DNA of 56,544 nucleotides from Megasphaera hominis (GTDB lineage Bacteria > Bacillota > Negativicutes > Veillonellales > Megasphaeraceae), in NCBI RefSeq assembly GCF_014269395.1, contig NZ_JACOGK010000021.1:1-56544 (forward strand), read 5' to 3'. Below the pieces are notes generated by a model. The model ran no database searches. It was not told the origin of the DNA and saw only the letters and a list, made by a program, of their open reading frames with translations. A program made the translations under genes and the position numbers. This document shows, in pieces, positions 48,535 to 56,410 of this stretch (the first letter of the stretch is position 1; every line of letters begins with the position of its first letter).

Positions 48535-49329
48535 ATGGAAATACAGCAGATCCGCAATGCAACCAACAAAATCACGTACGCCGGCAAGACCTTTCTCGTC
48601 GATCCCTGGCTGGTAAAAAAAGGCGGTATGGGTGCCATGGCCGATATTCCCGGCCACGCCTACCAGGTACCGGATCCGGTAAAGATGCAGATTGCCATGC
48701 CGATTTTTGACCTGCCCCTGCCGGTAACGGATATCCTCGCCGGCGTCGACGGCTATATCTTTACCCATCTCCATGCCGACCACATCGATCTCGCCGCCGA
48801 TGGCACTGTCGGCGCGCCCCTGGACAAAGGGACGCCGGCCTTCGTCCAGGACGAAGAAGACGCAGCCATTTGCCGGAAATCGGGCTTTACAGACGTCCGC
48901 ATCGTAGCGGCTGCAGGTACTGCCTTTGGCGCTATTACACTGACCCGCGTACCATCCCGCCACGGCACCCTGGTGCCGTGTGGCAACACCATGGGCGTCG
49001 TCCTGACGGCAGCGCAGGAAAAAACACTTTACATCAGCGGGGATACGATCTGGTATCCGGACGTGCAGGCTACGCTGCGCCGTTTCCAGCCGGCCGTCGT
49101 CACGGTCAACGCCTGTGCTGCTGAAGAAAGCACGTGCGGCCGCCTGATCATGAACGACGAAGACGTCGCCTGTGTAGCTGCCACCGTACCGGACGCAACG
49201 ATTTTCATTACGCACATGGATAATGTTTCCCACGCCTCCATTACACGCTATACCATGCGCGGTCTCCTGGCCAAACGGCAGGTCACAAACTACGTCATGC
49301 CCGAAGACGGCGAAAGTGTCTGCTTCTGA
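48535..49329 (+). CDS. Metallo-beta-lactamase fold hydrolase
   Basis: A 264-residue metal-dependent hydrolase of the broad UlaG/YtkL-like group. It shows FLVDPWLV, the metal site FTHLHADHIDL (HxHxDH), SRHGTLVPCG, ISGDTIWYP with metal Asp and FITHMDNVSH with a late His. It begins at ATG 48535, or ATG 48532 one codon before, after AGGAGG. The substrate is unknown. It is divergent from and probably controlled by the TetR-family gene, which suggests an inducible detoxifying or lactone-opening role (inference). Confidence 0.88.
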   Translation: MEIQQIRNATNKITYAGKTFLVDPWLVKKGGMGAMADIPGHAYQVPDPVKMQIAMPIFDLPLPVTDILAGVDGYIFTHLHADHIDLAADGTVGAPLDKGTPAFVQDEEDAAICRKSGFTDVRIVAAAGTAFGAITLTRVPSRHGTLVPCGNTMGVVLTAAQEKTLYISGDTIWYPDVQATLRRFQPAVVTVNACAAEESTCGRLIMNDEDVACVAATVPDATIFITHMDNVSHASITRYTMRGLLAKRQVTNYVMPEDGESVCF

Positions 49330-49341
49330 TTTCAGACAAAT

Positions 49342-49388
49342 AAAAACGGTTTCCTTCCCCTTTTGAGGAAAGAAACCGTTTTTTTGTA
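49342..49388. terminator. Bidirectional terminator
   Basis: Stem AAAAACGGTTTC/GAAACCGTTTTT with T-rich ends on both strands, between the convergent hydrolase gene and pyk. Confidence 0.9.
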
Positions 49389-49395
49389 TGATATA

Positions 49396-51144
49396 TCAGC
49401 GGGCGTTAGCTTTGCCGCGGAAAATAGTGCCTCTGCCGGCATCGACTGTGACGACTTCCCCGTTTTCCAGGAGGTCTGCTGCATGGGCAGCGCCGACGAT
49501 GGTCGGAATGCCGAAAGTAATGGCGACTATCGCCGATTCACTGGTCAGGCCTGCTTCTTCGGAAATGATGGCGCTGGCCCGTTTCATATAGTCTACGTAT
49601 TCCGTACCGGCAGCGCGGACGACGAGAATATCTCCGTCCTTGAAGTTCTTCTGCAGGTCTGCCAGGCTGGTGCCGATGCAGACGGAGCCGATAGCGGAGT
49701 TACGGCCAATACCGGTGCCGCGCAGGAGGGCGTCGCCGACGACCTGGACGCGGATCATATTGGTCGAGCCGGCCTTGGCTACAGGTACGCCGGCCGTGAG
49801 GACGACGAGGTCGCCGGCCTTGATAATGCCTGCATCTAAGGCGGCATAGATGGCGTTGTCGACGACTTCATCGGTCGTATTGCCTTCCTGGCCCAAAATG
49901 GCCTGGATGCCCCAGTTCATTTGCAGGCGGCGGACAATATTTTCATGAGTCGAAACGGCGATGATCGGGCACGTCGGACGGTATTTGGACACCATCTGGG
50001 CTGTGCCGCCCCGTTCGGTCGAGGCGATGATGGCTGCAGCGTGCAGGTCCTGGGCAATCTTTACAGTGGCCTTGCCGATGGATTCCGTCGTCGTTGCCGA
50101 GCCGGCATTTTCATCTACATAGGCGCGGGGCGGGAACTGGCTTTCCGTATAGGTAGCTACGCGGGCCATGGTCTGTACGGCTTCTACCGGGTAGAGACCG
50201 CCGGCCGTTTCGCCGCTGAGCATGACGGCGTCGGTGCCATCGAGGATAGCGTTGGCTACGTCGCTCGTTTCAGCCCGTGTAGGACGGGGATTGCTGCACA
50301 TGGATTCGAGCATCTGCGTTGCCGTAATGACGGGCTTGCCTGCCATTTGGCATTTGTGGATGAGGAGCTTCTGCAGGGTCGGTACTTCTTCAGCCGGCAC
50401 TTCTACGCCGAGGTCGCCACGGGCTACCATGATGCCGTCGCTCATGCTGATGATTTCATCGATATTGTCGACAGCAGCCTTGCATTCGATCTTGGAGATG
50501 ATCTTCATGTGGCTGTCATGATTTTCCAGGATACGGCGGATGGTGAGGACGTCTTTGCCGCGCTGGATAAAGGAAGCGGCGATCCAGTCCATGTTCATGT
50601 GGATGCCGAATTCGATATCCGCTTCGTCCGTTTCCGATACGGCCGGCAGGTTGATGGCAATGCCCGGCACGGCGACGCGCTTGCGGTCGCTCATCTTGCC
50701 GCTGTTGAGGATTTTCGTGTGAATGTCGTCGCCTTCGACAGACGTGACGACGAGATTGACCAGGCCGTCCGAGAGGAGGATGTGGTCGCCGGCTTTGACT
50801 TCCTTGGGCAGGTCCTTGTAGCTCATGGAGGCAATGGTTTCATCGCCTTCGACGTCGCGGGCTGTCAAGGTAAATTCATGGCCTTCGACGAGCTCTACCG
50901 AGCCGTTTTTGAAGAGGCCCAGGCGGATTTCCGGCCCCTTCGTATCGAGCATGAGGGCGACGGGAACGTTGAGGTTGCGCGCTACGTTGCGTACCATTTC
51001 GATGCGCTGTTTATGTTCTGCATGGGATCCATGGGAGAAATTAAAGCGGGCGACGTTCATGCCGGCCTGAATCATTTTTGCCAGGATATCCGGCGTATTC
51101 GAGCTAGGGCCCAGGGTACATACGATTTTTGTCTTTTTATACAT
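49396..51144 (-). CDS. pyk: Pyruvate kinase with extra C-terminal domain
   Basis: Last step of glycolysis, phosphoenolpyruvate plus ADP to pyruvate plus ATP. The 582-residue protein has the standard barrel (MLDTKGPEIRLG, IISKIECKAAVDN with the catalytic Lys, MVARGDLGVE, MLSGETAGGLYP) and the extra Bacillus-type C-terminal domain of about 100 residues. In that domain the usual TSHA is TSES, so the phospho-histidine of PEP-utilising enzymes is lacking; the domain is regulatory or structural at most. It follows mgsA after 24 bases in one operon. Confidence 0.97.
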   Translation of the reverse strand: MYKKTKIVCTLGPSSNTPDILAKMIQAGMNVARFNFSHGSHAEHKQRIEMVRNVARNLNVPVALMLDTKGPEIRLGLFKNGSVELVEGHEFTLTARDVEGDETIASMSYKDLPKEVKAGDHILLSDGLVNLVVTSVEGDDIHTKILNSGKMSDRKRVAVPGIAINLPAVSETDEADIEFGIHMNMDWIAASFIQRGKDVLTIRRILENHDSHMKIISKIECKAAVDNIDEIISMSDGIMVARGDLGVEVPAEEVPTLQKLLIHKCQMAGKPVITATQMLESMCSNPRPTRAETSDVANAILDGTDAVMLSGETAGGLYPVEAVQTMARVATYTESQFPPRAYVDENAGSATTTESIGKATVKIAQDLHAAAIIASTERGGTAQMVSKYRPTCPIIAVSTHENIVRRLQMNWGIQAILGQEGNTTDEVVDNAIYAALDAGIIKAGDLVVLTAGVPVAKAGSTNMIRVQVVGDALLRGTGIGRNSAIGSVCIGTSLADLQKNFKDGDILVVRAAGTEYVDYMKRASAIISEEAGLTSESAIVAITFGIPTIVGAAHAADLLENGEVVTVDAGRGTIFRGKANAR

Positions 51145-51168
51145 AGGTAATGACTCCTTTTCGCTACA

Positions 51169-51555
51169 TTAAAACAAGTCAGGCTGCGTATCCAACACGG
51201 TCAGAAGGATGCGGGCACTGGTTACATTCGTCGCCACCGGTACGGCGTGGACGTCGCAAAGGCGCAGAAAGGCCGATACGTCTGGTTCGTGCGGCTGCGC
51301 CGTCAGGGGATCGCGCAGGAAGACGACGGCCAGGACCTGATCCGATGCGATCATGCCGCCGATTTGCTGGTCACCGCCCATAGGACCGGGCTGCATTTTC
51401 TGGACGGAAAGGCCCGTTTCGTTTTCGATGCGGAGCCCCGTTTCGCCTGTTCCCACGAGAGGATAGCGGGATAATACAGCTTTAAATGTAGTTGACAATG
51501 CGACGATGGCGTCTTTTTTGGCATCGTGCGCAATGAGTGCGATGTACTTTCTCAT
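51169..51555 (-). CDS. mgsA: Methylglyoxal synthase
   Basis: Converts dihydroxyacetone phosphate to methylglyoxal and phosphate, bypassing lower glycolysis. The 128-residue protein has IALIAHDAKKD at the start with phosphate-binding residues, VGTGETG, and GPMGGDQQIGG with the catalytic Asp. It is first in an operon with pyk, so overflow and main exit of glycolysis are co-transcribed. AAGGAGG precedes the ATG. A 120-base leader with repeated CCC..GGGAC motifs lies upstream. Confidence 0.96.
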   Translation of the reverse strand: MRKYIALIAHDAKKDAIVALSTTFKAVLSRYPLVGTGETGLRIENETGLSVQKMQPGPMGGDQQIGGMIASDQVLAVVFLRDPLTAQPHEPDVSAFLRLCDVHAVPVATNVTSARILLTVLDTQPDLF

Positions 51556-51597
51556 AAGATCCTCCTTACAATACCAGATCGTAGACTAAGCTTTTCA

Positions 51598-51636
51598 TTT
51601 TTCGTCCCAGGGGTACGTTTTTTGTCCCACTTGGGG
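51598..51636 (-). promoter_or_regulatory. Twin GTCCC motifs in the mgsA-pyk leader
   Basis: Two similar units stand in tandem: TTTTTCGTCCCAGGGG (51598-51613) and TTTTTTGTCCCACTTGGGG (51618-51636). On the mRNA strand each reads as a small CCC/GGG hairpin followed by AC and a run of A. They lie roughly 45-80 bases before the start codon. Confidence 0.5.
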
Positions 51637-51675
51637 AGCAGGCCTTACCCTAAGATAAGACCTTCTTTCATTGTG

Positions 51676-51704
51676 ATTGTATCGTATCGACCACAAGAAT
51701 GCAA
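51676..51704 (-). promoter_or_regulatory. Promoter of mgsA-pyk
   Basis: Minus-strand TTGCAT (51699-51704), 17-base spacer, TACAAT (51676-51681), about 115 bases before the mgsA start. Confidence 0.75.
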
Positions 51705-51736
51705 GCATAAAACTGTCAGTATTCTGCAAAATATGC

Positions 51737-53725
51737 TTACCAGAGGCTGACCCGCTGGTCCGGCCCTACGTACATGCCGTCGCCGCGGACGATGTCGTAG
51801 GCCTTATAGAAGCCCTCTGTCGAAGAAAGGGCGCCGTTGACACGGGCCTTGCCGTTCGGGTGCGGATCGAGTTTGACCAGCTGATAGAGGAGCTGGTCCG
51901 TATATTTCGAGGCAAAGATGGCGGCAAAGCTCTTATACAGATCGCGCCGTACGCTTTCATCGGTGCCGGCAATAGCCGTGGCTACGGAGAGGCCACCACA
52001 ATCGGCAATGGCTTCGTTCATGACGAGCTGGCCGTTTTCGTAGAGGCCCGGCGCCAGCTGGTAGCGGCTATAATAGGGCGCAAAGGCAGAAGCCCGCTTC
52101 TGGAAGGCCGCGTAGTCGGCCGGCGTCCACCAGTCAATGAGATTGCCGTCCTTATCGGTATGGCTGCCGTTCGGGTCGAAGGCGTGGGAAATTTCGTGGC
52201 CAATGACGACGCCAATACCGCCCAGATTGGTGCCGCGCGATGCGTGGCTGTCGTAGAAGGGAGCCTGCAGGATGCCGGCAGGAATGGTAATGCTGTTGTT
52301 ATCCGAAATGTAGGCAGCGTTGACGTCCTGCGGATTAAAGGCGTACCATTTATCGGGATTGAAGTCTGTCCCCACGAGCTTTTCCTCTTCCTTGGCTGCC
52401 CAGGCTTCGTTTTGCAGGATATTGGTAAGCAAGTCGCCGCCCTTCCCTTCCGGTACGACAGCGTGCATATCTTCAATGAGCGGCTTGTCATCCGCAGCCG
52501 GGCCGCCGACGAAGACGCGCAGGCCGTCGAGCTTTTCTATGGCTTTTGCCCGCGTAGCGGCTGTGAGCCACGTATTTTGTTCCAGGCGGCTGCGGTAGAC
52601 CTGACGGACTTCATCGATGATCTGCCGGACGGCTGCCTGCGTTTCCGGCGTGCAGCGTTCCTTCAGGTAGATTTGGCCCAGTTCATAGGGCATGAGGGAC
52701 TGGAGCATGTACGAGGCCTGTTCTTTTTCCGTGCGGCTGGCGCGGATGCCATAGCGGTGGTTCTGGTAGTGCTGGCGCAAATCGCGGAGGGGAATATCGC
52801 TATACGGGGCCAGCTGGTGATAGACGCGGAACGTAAAGTACTGGCGGAAGAGGTCCAGATTGTCTGCCGTATAGGCCGCATCAAGGGCCTGCAAATAGGC
52901 CGGATCGGCCAGATACAGGGTCTGCTCTTTTTCGAGGTGCCAGGCCTTTAGCAAGGCTTCACCGTCCAAATGGGGCGTCATGGCAATAAATTCCTGCTGC
53001 GAGACCTGCCGGTTTTGGACCATAATATCGTTCATTTCTTCGCTCGTCAAAAGCGTCGGGCCGAGCTTTTGCTCGAAGGCAAAAATACGGCCTGCCGCCG
53101 TGACGGCAGCATCCTCAGCCAGGCCGCCGGCCGTAAGGACGTTAGCGACATACGTTTGATAGTCCTGCCAGGCACCTGGCTGGGCTTCCTTTTCCAGATC
53201 GTAGCGGGAAAGGACCGGGCCGGACGCTTCAAAGCGGGCAATATAGCGGCGCTTGTCGGGTAGGCGCTGGACGGACATATCCATGAGGACGTCGATGCCA
53301 TACCGGTCGTGCAGGGCGCACACAGCCGCTGTCAGTTCAGCCGGCGTCTTGGCCGCCTGCAGGGGCGCTACGAGTTTCTGTAAGTACGCCGGCGCCGTAG
53401 CGTTGCGCGTTTTCTGGTCCGTAATGCACTGGTAGAGGTCGGCTATTTTTTGTTCTTCCGACCCTTCCCTGTAGGTGCCCTGCTTTTTGGCAAGGGCTTC
53501 TATTTTTTTCGTCAGGAACTCCTTGTTTTCCCGGTTCCGTTCCTGAAACCACGACCACGACGATTCCGTAGGCTTGATCTTCTTTTCGGCCAGGACCTTT
53601 TCGTTCACAGCCTGGTAGAAATCATTTTTTTCGCTCACTGCCGCATAGCCTGTGCCGGGCGTCATGAGTCCCATGCCAAGGACGGCTGCCAGGGCTGCGC
53701 AGACGAGAATTCTCCTTTTGCTCAT
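51737..53725 (-). CDS. M13 family metallopeptidase (neprilysin-like), secreted
   Basis: Zinc endopeptidase of 662 residues with a signal peptide (positively charged start, hydrophobic to about residue 28, AYAA-type cleavage site). The zinc site is GHEISHAFD (His510, Glu511, His514) and NEAIADCGG (Glu571, Asp575). The substrate-binding VNAAYISDNN corresponds to the NAYY motif, and the protein ends with QRVSLW, a variant of the conserved C-terminal CxxW. It probably degrades small peptides outside the membrane. Its ATG overlaps the queC stop by 4 bases, an unexpected pairing. Confidence 0.93.
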   Translation of the reverse strand: MSKRRILVCAALAAVLGMGLMTPGTGYAAVSEKNDFYQAVNEKVLAEKKIKPTESSWSWFQERNRENKEFLTKKIEALAKKQGTYREGSEEQKIADLYQCITDQKTRNATAPAYLQKLVAPLQAAKTPAELTAAVCALHDRYGIDVLMDMSVQRLPDKRRYIARFEASGPVLSRYDLEKEAQPGAWQDYQTYVANVLTAGGLAEDAAVTAAGRIFAFEQKLGPTLLTSEEMNDIMVQNRQVSQQEFIAMTPHLDGEALLKAWHLEKEQTLYLADPAYLQALDAAYTADNLDLFRQYFTFRVYHQLAPYSDIPLRDLRQHYQNHRYGIRASRTEKEQASYMLQSLMPYELGQIYLKERCTPETQAAVRQIIDEVRQVYRSRLEQNTWLTAATRAKAIEKLDGLRVFVGGPAADDKPLIEDMHAVVPEGKGGDLLTNILQNEAWAAKEEEKLVGTDFNPDKWYAFNPQDVNAAYISDNNSITIPAGILQAPFYDSHASRGTNLGGIGVVIGHEISHAFDPNGSHTDKDGNLIDWWTPADYAAFQKRASAFAPYYSRYQLAPGLYENGQLVMNEAIADCGGLSVATAIAGTDESVRRDLYKSFAAIFASKYTDQLLYQLVKLDPHPNGKARVNGALSSTEGFYKAYDIVRGDGMYVGPDQRVSLW

Positions 53726-54420
53726 GCCTTAGCCTCCTTGGTAAGGGCCGGATCGGCTACGCCGTTGGCCGCAAAGGCAGCTGCCCGGTCGCGGCACGTA
53801 CCGCACACGCCGCAGGGCGTTTCGCCGCCTTCGTAGCAGCTCCACGTCAGCTCGTAGGGAGCTCCCAGTTCAAGGCCCTTCTTGACGACGCCGGCTTTGT
53901 TCCACGCCAGAAGCGGTGCCTCCAGGTGGCACGTGCGGCCGGAGCCTTCGTAAATGGCCGTGTTCATGGCCGTCTCGAATTCGGGCGTGCAGTCCGGATA
54001 GGCCCGGCCGGCGGCATCGTCAGCATGGGCACCGTAATAAATGACTTCGGCGCCGACACTGACGGCAACGGCTGCGGCATAGGAGAGGAAGAGGCCGTTG
54101 CGGAAGGGCACGTACGTAGCGACCGTCCCTGCGCCGCCCTGGGCGGCCAGCTGGTCTGCATAGGACGTATGGGCAATGGCCTGGTCGCTCTTTTGGAGGA
54201 GCGAGCAATTACTATAGGAAAAGGCCTGGGCCAGATTGATTTCCTGCTGCTCTACGCCATAATGGGCCGCAACGGCCCTGGCTGCCTGCAGCTCTTTATC
54301 GTGCTTTTGGCCGTAGTAGACCGTCAGGGCCAGGACCTCTTCTTTTTTATATTTGGCCAGGGCTATGGCCAGGCAGGTCGTCGAATCGACGCCGCCGCTC
54401 AATAAAACAACACACTTCAC
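53722..54420 (-). CDS. queC: 7-cyano-7-deazaguanine synthase
   Basis: ATP-dependent conversion of 7-carboxy-7-deazaguanine to preQ0 in queuosine synthesis. The 232-residue protein has the PP-loop VVLLSGGVDSTT, YYGQKHDKEL, VPFRNGLFLS, and zinc-binding Cys residues in TWSCYEGGETPCGVCGTC. GTG 54420 is favoured for spacing from AAGGAG; TTG 54426 is an alternative. queD, queE and folE are not in the window. It lies between an alpha/beta hydrolase and an M13 peptidase in an apparent operon. Confidence 0.95.
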   Translation of the reverse strand: MKCVVLLSGGVDSTTCLAIALAKYKKEEVLALTVYYGQKHDKELQAARAVAAHYGVEQQEINLAQAFSYSNCSLLQKSDQAIAHTSYADQLAAQGGAGTVATYVPFRNGLFLSYAAAVAVSVGAEVIYYGAHADDAAGRAYPDCTPEFETAMNTAIYEGSGRTCHLEAPLLAWNKAGVVKKGLELGAPYELTWSCYEGGETPCGVCGTCRDRAAAFAANGVADPALTKEAKA

Positions 54421-54434
54421 GTACAATCAGCTCC

Positions 54435-55301
54435 TTATTCATGTAGTACCTGGGACAGGAAATGACGGATTTTGTCTGCTATTTCCGGCCCATGCGTTTC
54501 GAGGACAAAATGGCCGCCGTCGAGGAGTTCCACCTGGGCGCGGGGCACATCTTTTTTGAAGGCCTCGGCACCGGCGGGAAGGAAGGACGGGTCGTTCTTG
54601 CCCCAGACGCAGAGGACGGGCGGCTGGTTTTCCCGCAGGTACTGCTGGAAGGCCGGGTAGAGACGGACGTTGGTCTGGTAATCCCAAATGAGGTCCGACT
54701 GAATTTCGTCCCGTCCGGCCTTGGCCATAGCTGCCAGGTCCAGCGTATAGCCATCGGGGCTTACGGAACCGGGCACTTCGCCGCCTGTGTACTGGCCGAT
54801 AACGGCGTCTGCCTGAAAGGCAGCCTTATACTGCTCGCGCAGTGCCGCCGTCGGCTCGGCCCAATAGGCCGCACGGGCCTCCCATTTCTCGCCAAGACCT
54901 GCTTCATAGACGTTGCCGTTCTGGCTGATGATAGCCCGGATCCAGTCCGGATGCCAGAGGGCCAGGCGGAAGCCGATGGGTGCGCCGTAATCGAAGACGT
55001 ACATGGAAAAGTCCGTAAAGCCCTTCGCTACGAGAAAGGCTTCCATGACCTTGGCCAGGTGATCGAAGGTATAGGCAAAGGTCTTCCTGTCGGGATCGCC
55101 GGACTGGCCAAAGCCGGGATAATCCGGCGCAATAATATGATACGCGTCGGCCAGGCGCGGTATGAGCTCGCGGAACATAGAGCTGGACGTAGGAAAGCCG
55201 TGGAAAAGGACCAGCTTGGGCAGCGACGGATCGCCGGCTTCGCGGTAAAAAACAGGGGCTCCTTCTACGACGAGGGTATGATAGGTTACATGCTGTGTCA
55301 T
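54435..55301 (-). CDS. Alpha/beta hydrolase with Asp nucleophile position (haloalkane dehalogenase/epoxide hydrolase-like)
   Basis: A 288-residue hydrolase. The oxyanion-hole LVLFHGFPTSSSMFR and APDYPGFGQS are typical. At the nucleophile elbow the sequence is YVFDYGAPIGFRLA, with Asp where esterases have Ser. The catalytic acid is near WGKNDPSF and the His is in GGHFVLETH. An Asp nucleophile is known from haloalkane dehalogenases and epoxide hydrolases; the natural substrate here is unknown. AAAGGAGA precedes the ATG. It heads the hydrolase-queC-M13 run. Confidence 0.88.
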   Translation of the reverse strand: MTQHVTYHTLVVEGAPVFYREAGDPSLPKLVLFHGFPTSSSMFRELIPRLADAYHIIAPDYPGFGQSGDPDRKTFAYTFDHLAKVMEAFLVAKGFTDFSMYVFDYGAPIGFRLALWHPDWIRAIISQNGNVYEAGLGEKWEARAAYWAEPTAALREQYKAAFQADAVIGQYTGGEVPGSVSPDGYTLDLAAMAKAGRDEIQSDLIWDYQTNVRLYPAFQQYLRENQPPVLCVWGKNDPSFLPAGAEAFKKDVPRAQVELLDGGHFVLETHGPEIADKIRHFLSQVLHE

Positions 55302-55342
55302 GTCTTTTATCTCCTTTAATAGGAATGGATGCTATTGCTTCT

Positions 55343-55348
55343 ATTATA
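55343..55348 (-). promoter_or_regulatory. Likely -10 of the hydrolase-queC-M13 run
   Basis: Minus-strand TATAAT (55343-55348) about 40 bases upstream of the hydrolase start; the -35 is poor. Confidence 0.45.
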
Positions 55349-55393
55349 CCGCAAAATTCCCGGTGGCACAGGCAAAACTTTTCCCGCTGTCCA

Positions 55394-55402
55394 TGCTATA
55401 AT
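55394..55402 (+). promoter_or_regulatory. Extended -10 promoter of the EamA transporter gene
   Basis: TGCTATAAT: TGn plus a perfect TATAAT (55397-55402), 50 bases before the ATG, without a clear -35. Confidence 0.6.
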
Positions 55403-55452
55403 ATAAACGTATTCTCCATACTACCTACTACATCAAACGGGACGTGATCTAC

Positions 55453-56295
55453 ATGATTAAGGCATTACTGCTGCTGTATTTTATTTGGGGCTTTAACTGG
55501 ATCGTCATGAAACTGTCGACGGCCTTTTTTCCGCCGGTGCTCTTCGTTTCCTACAGGGCCGTTCTGGGTGCGCTCGTCTTGCTCGCCGTCTGTGCCTGGC
55601 GGCATCTGCTGATTCCGAAAAAAAAGTATTGGCCCTGGATTTTCCTTTCCGGCATGACCCAGGTCGTATTGAACAATGCGGCCATGCAGATCGGCATCGT
55701 CAGTCTCAGTGCCGGCCTGGTAGCAGTCCTTAATTATACGATGCCCGTCTTTATGGCTATTCTGGCCCATTTCTTTTTGAACGAAAGGCTCACGCGCCGC
55801 AAGGTCCTGGGCATCGCGACGGCCATGGCCGGCCTGTGCCTGCTCATGAATGTCCATTTTGACGCAAATTTCCAGGCTATCTGTATCGTCCTGCTCGGCG
55901 CCCTGGGCTGGGCTATTGCCGGCGTGATCCTGAAGCTCAAATTGACGGCCTGCGATGTGTTACAATGTACGGCCTGGCAGATGGCCATTGGCGCCGTCGT
56001 CCTCTTTCTCTGGGCCGAAGGAAGCGGCCAGACGACAGTTATCTGGACGCCTATGAGTATAGCAGCCCTCCTCTACAACGGTCTTCTGGCAGCGGCAGCA
56101 GGCTTTTTCCTTTGGAATTATATCCTGCAGCATATGGAAGCGGCGAAGGCCGGTGTGGCCGTCCTCGTCGTACCGGTCATCGGCGTCTTGGGCGGTGTGC
56201 TCTGCCTGGGCGAAGTGCTGACCTGGAATATTGCCCTGGGCATGGTCTTAATCCTCCTGGGCGTAGCCTCTATTGTCTATAAAAAACAAGCGTAA
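55453..56295 (+). CDS. EamA-family (DMT) transporter
   Basis: A 280-residue inner-membrane protein with ten predicted helices in two EamA repeats. The first helix is LLLLYFIWGFNWIVMKL, and the conserved proline-glycine region LNYTMPVFMAILAHFFLNERLTRRKVLG ends repeat one. Such proteins export amino acids, nucleosides or other metabolites; the cargo is unknown. ATG 55453 is chosen; GTG 55444 is possible. It is the last gene before the right IS end, which begins 20 bases after the stop; no terminator is seen in between apart from the IS hairpin. Confidence 0.9.
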   Translation: MIKALLLLYFIWGFNWIVMKLSTAFFPPVLFVSYRAVLGALVLLAVCAWRHLLIPKKKYWPWIFLSGMTQVVLNNAAMQIGIVSLSAGLVAVLNYTMPVFMAILAHFFLNERLTRRKVLGIATAMAGLCLLMNVHFDANFQAICIVLLGALGWAIAGVILKLKLTACDVLQCTAWQMAIGAVVLFLWAEGSGQTTVIWTPMSIAALLYNGLLAAAAGFFLWNYILQHMEAAKAGVAVLVVPVIGVLGGVLCLGEVLTWNIALGMVLILLGVASIVYKKQA

Positions 56296-56346
56296 TCCTT
56301 CATAATGGAAAAGAAGGGGCTGTGAAATAACACAGACCCAAATAAC

Positions 56347-56388
56347 AAAGGAGGTCCACCGACTCTTTCGAGTCAGCGGACCTCCTTT
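56347..56388 (+). terminator. Hairpin in IS leader, right copy
   Basis: Same fold as at 157-198: AAAGGAGGTCC/GGACCTCCTTT outer stem with a GACTC/GAGTC inner stem, followed by TTTT. It also serves as the first terminator downstream of the EamA gene. Confidence 0.6.
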
Positions 56389-56410
56389 TGTGGTAAAATT
56401 TACATAACCA

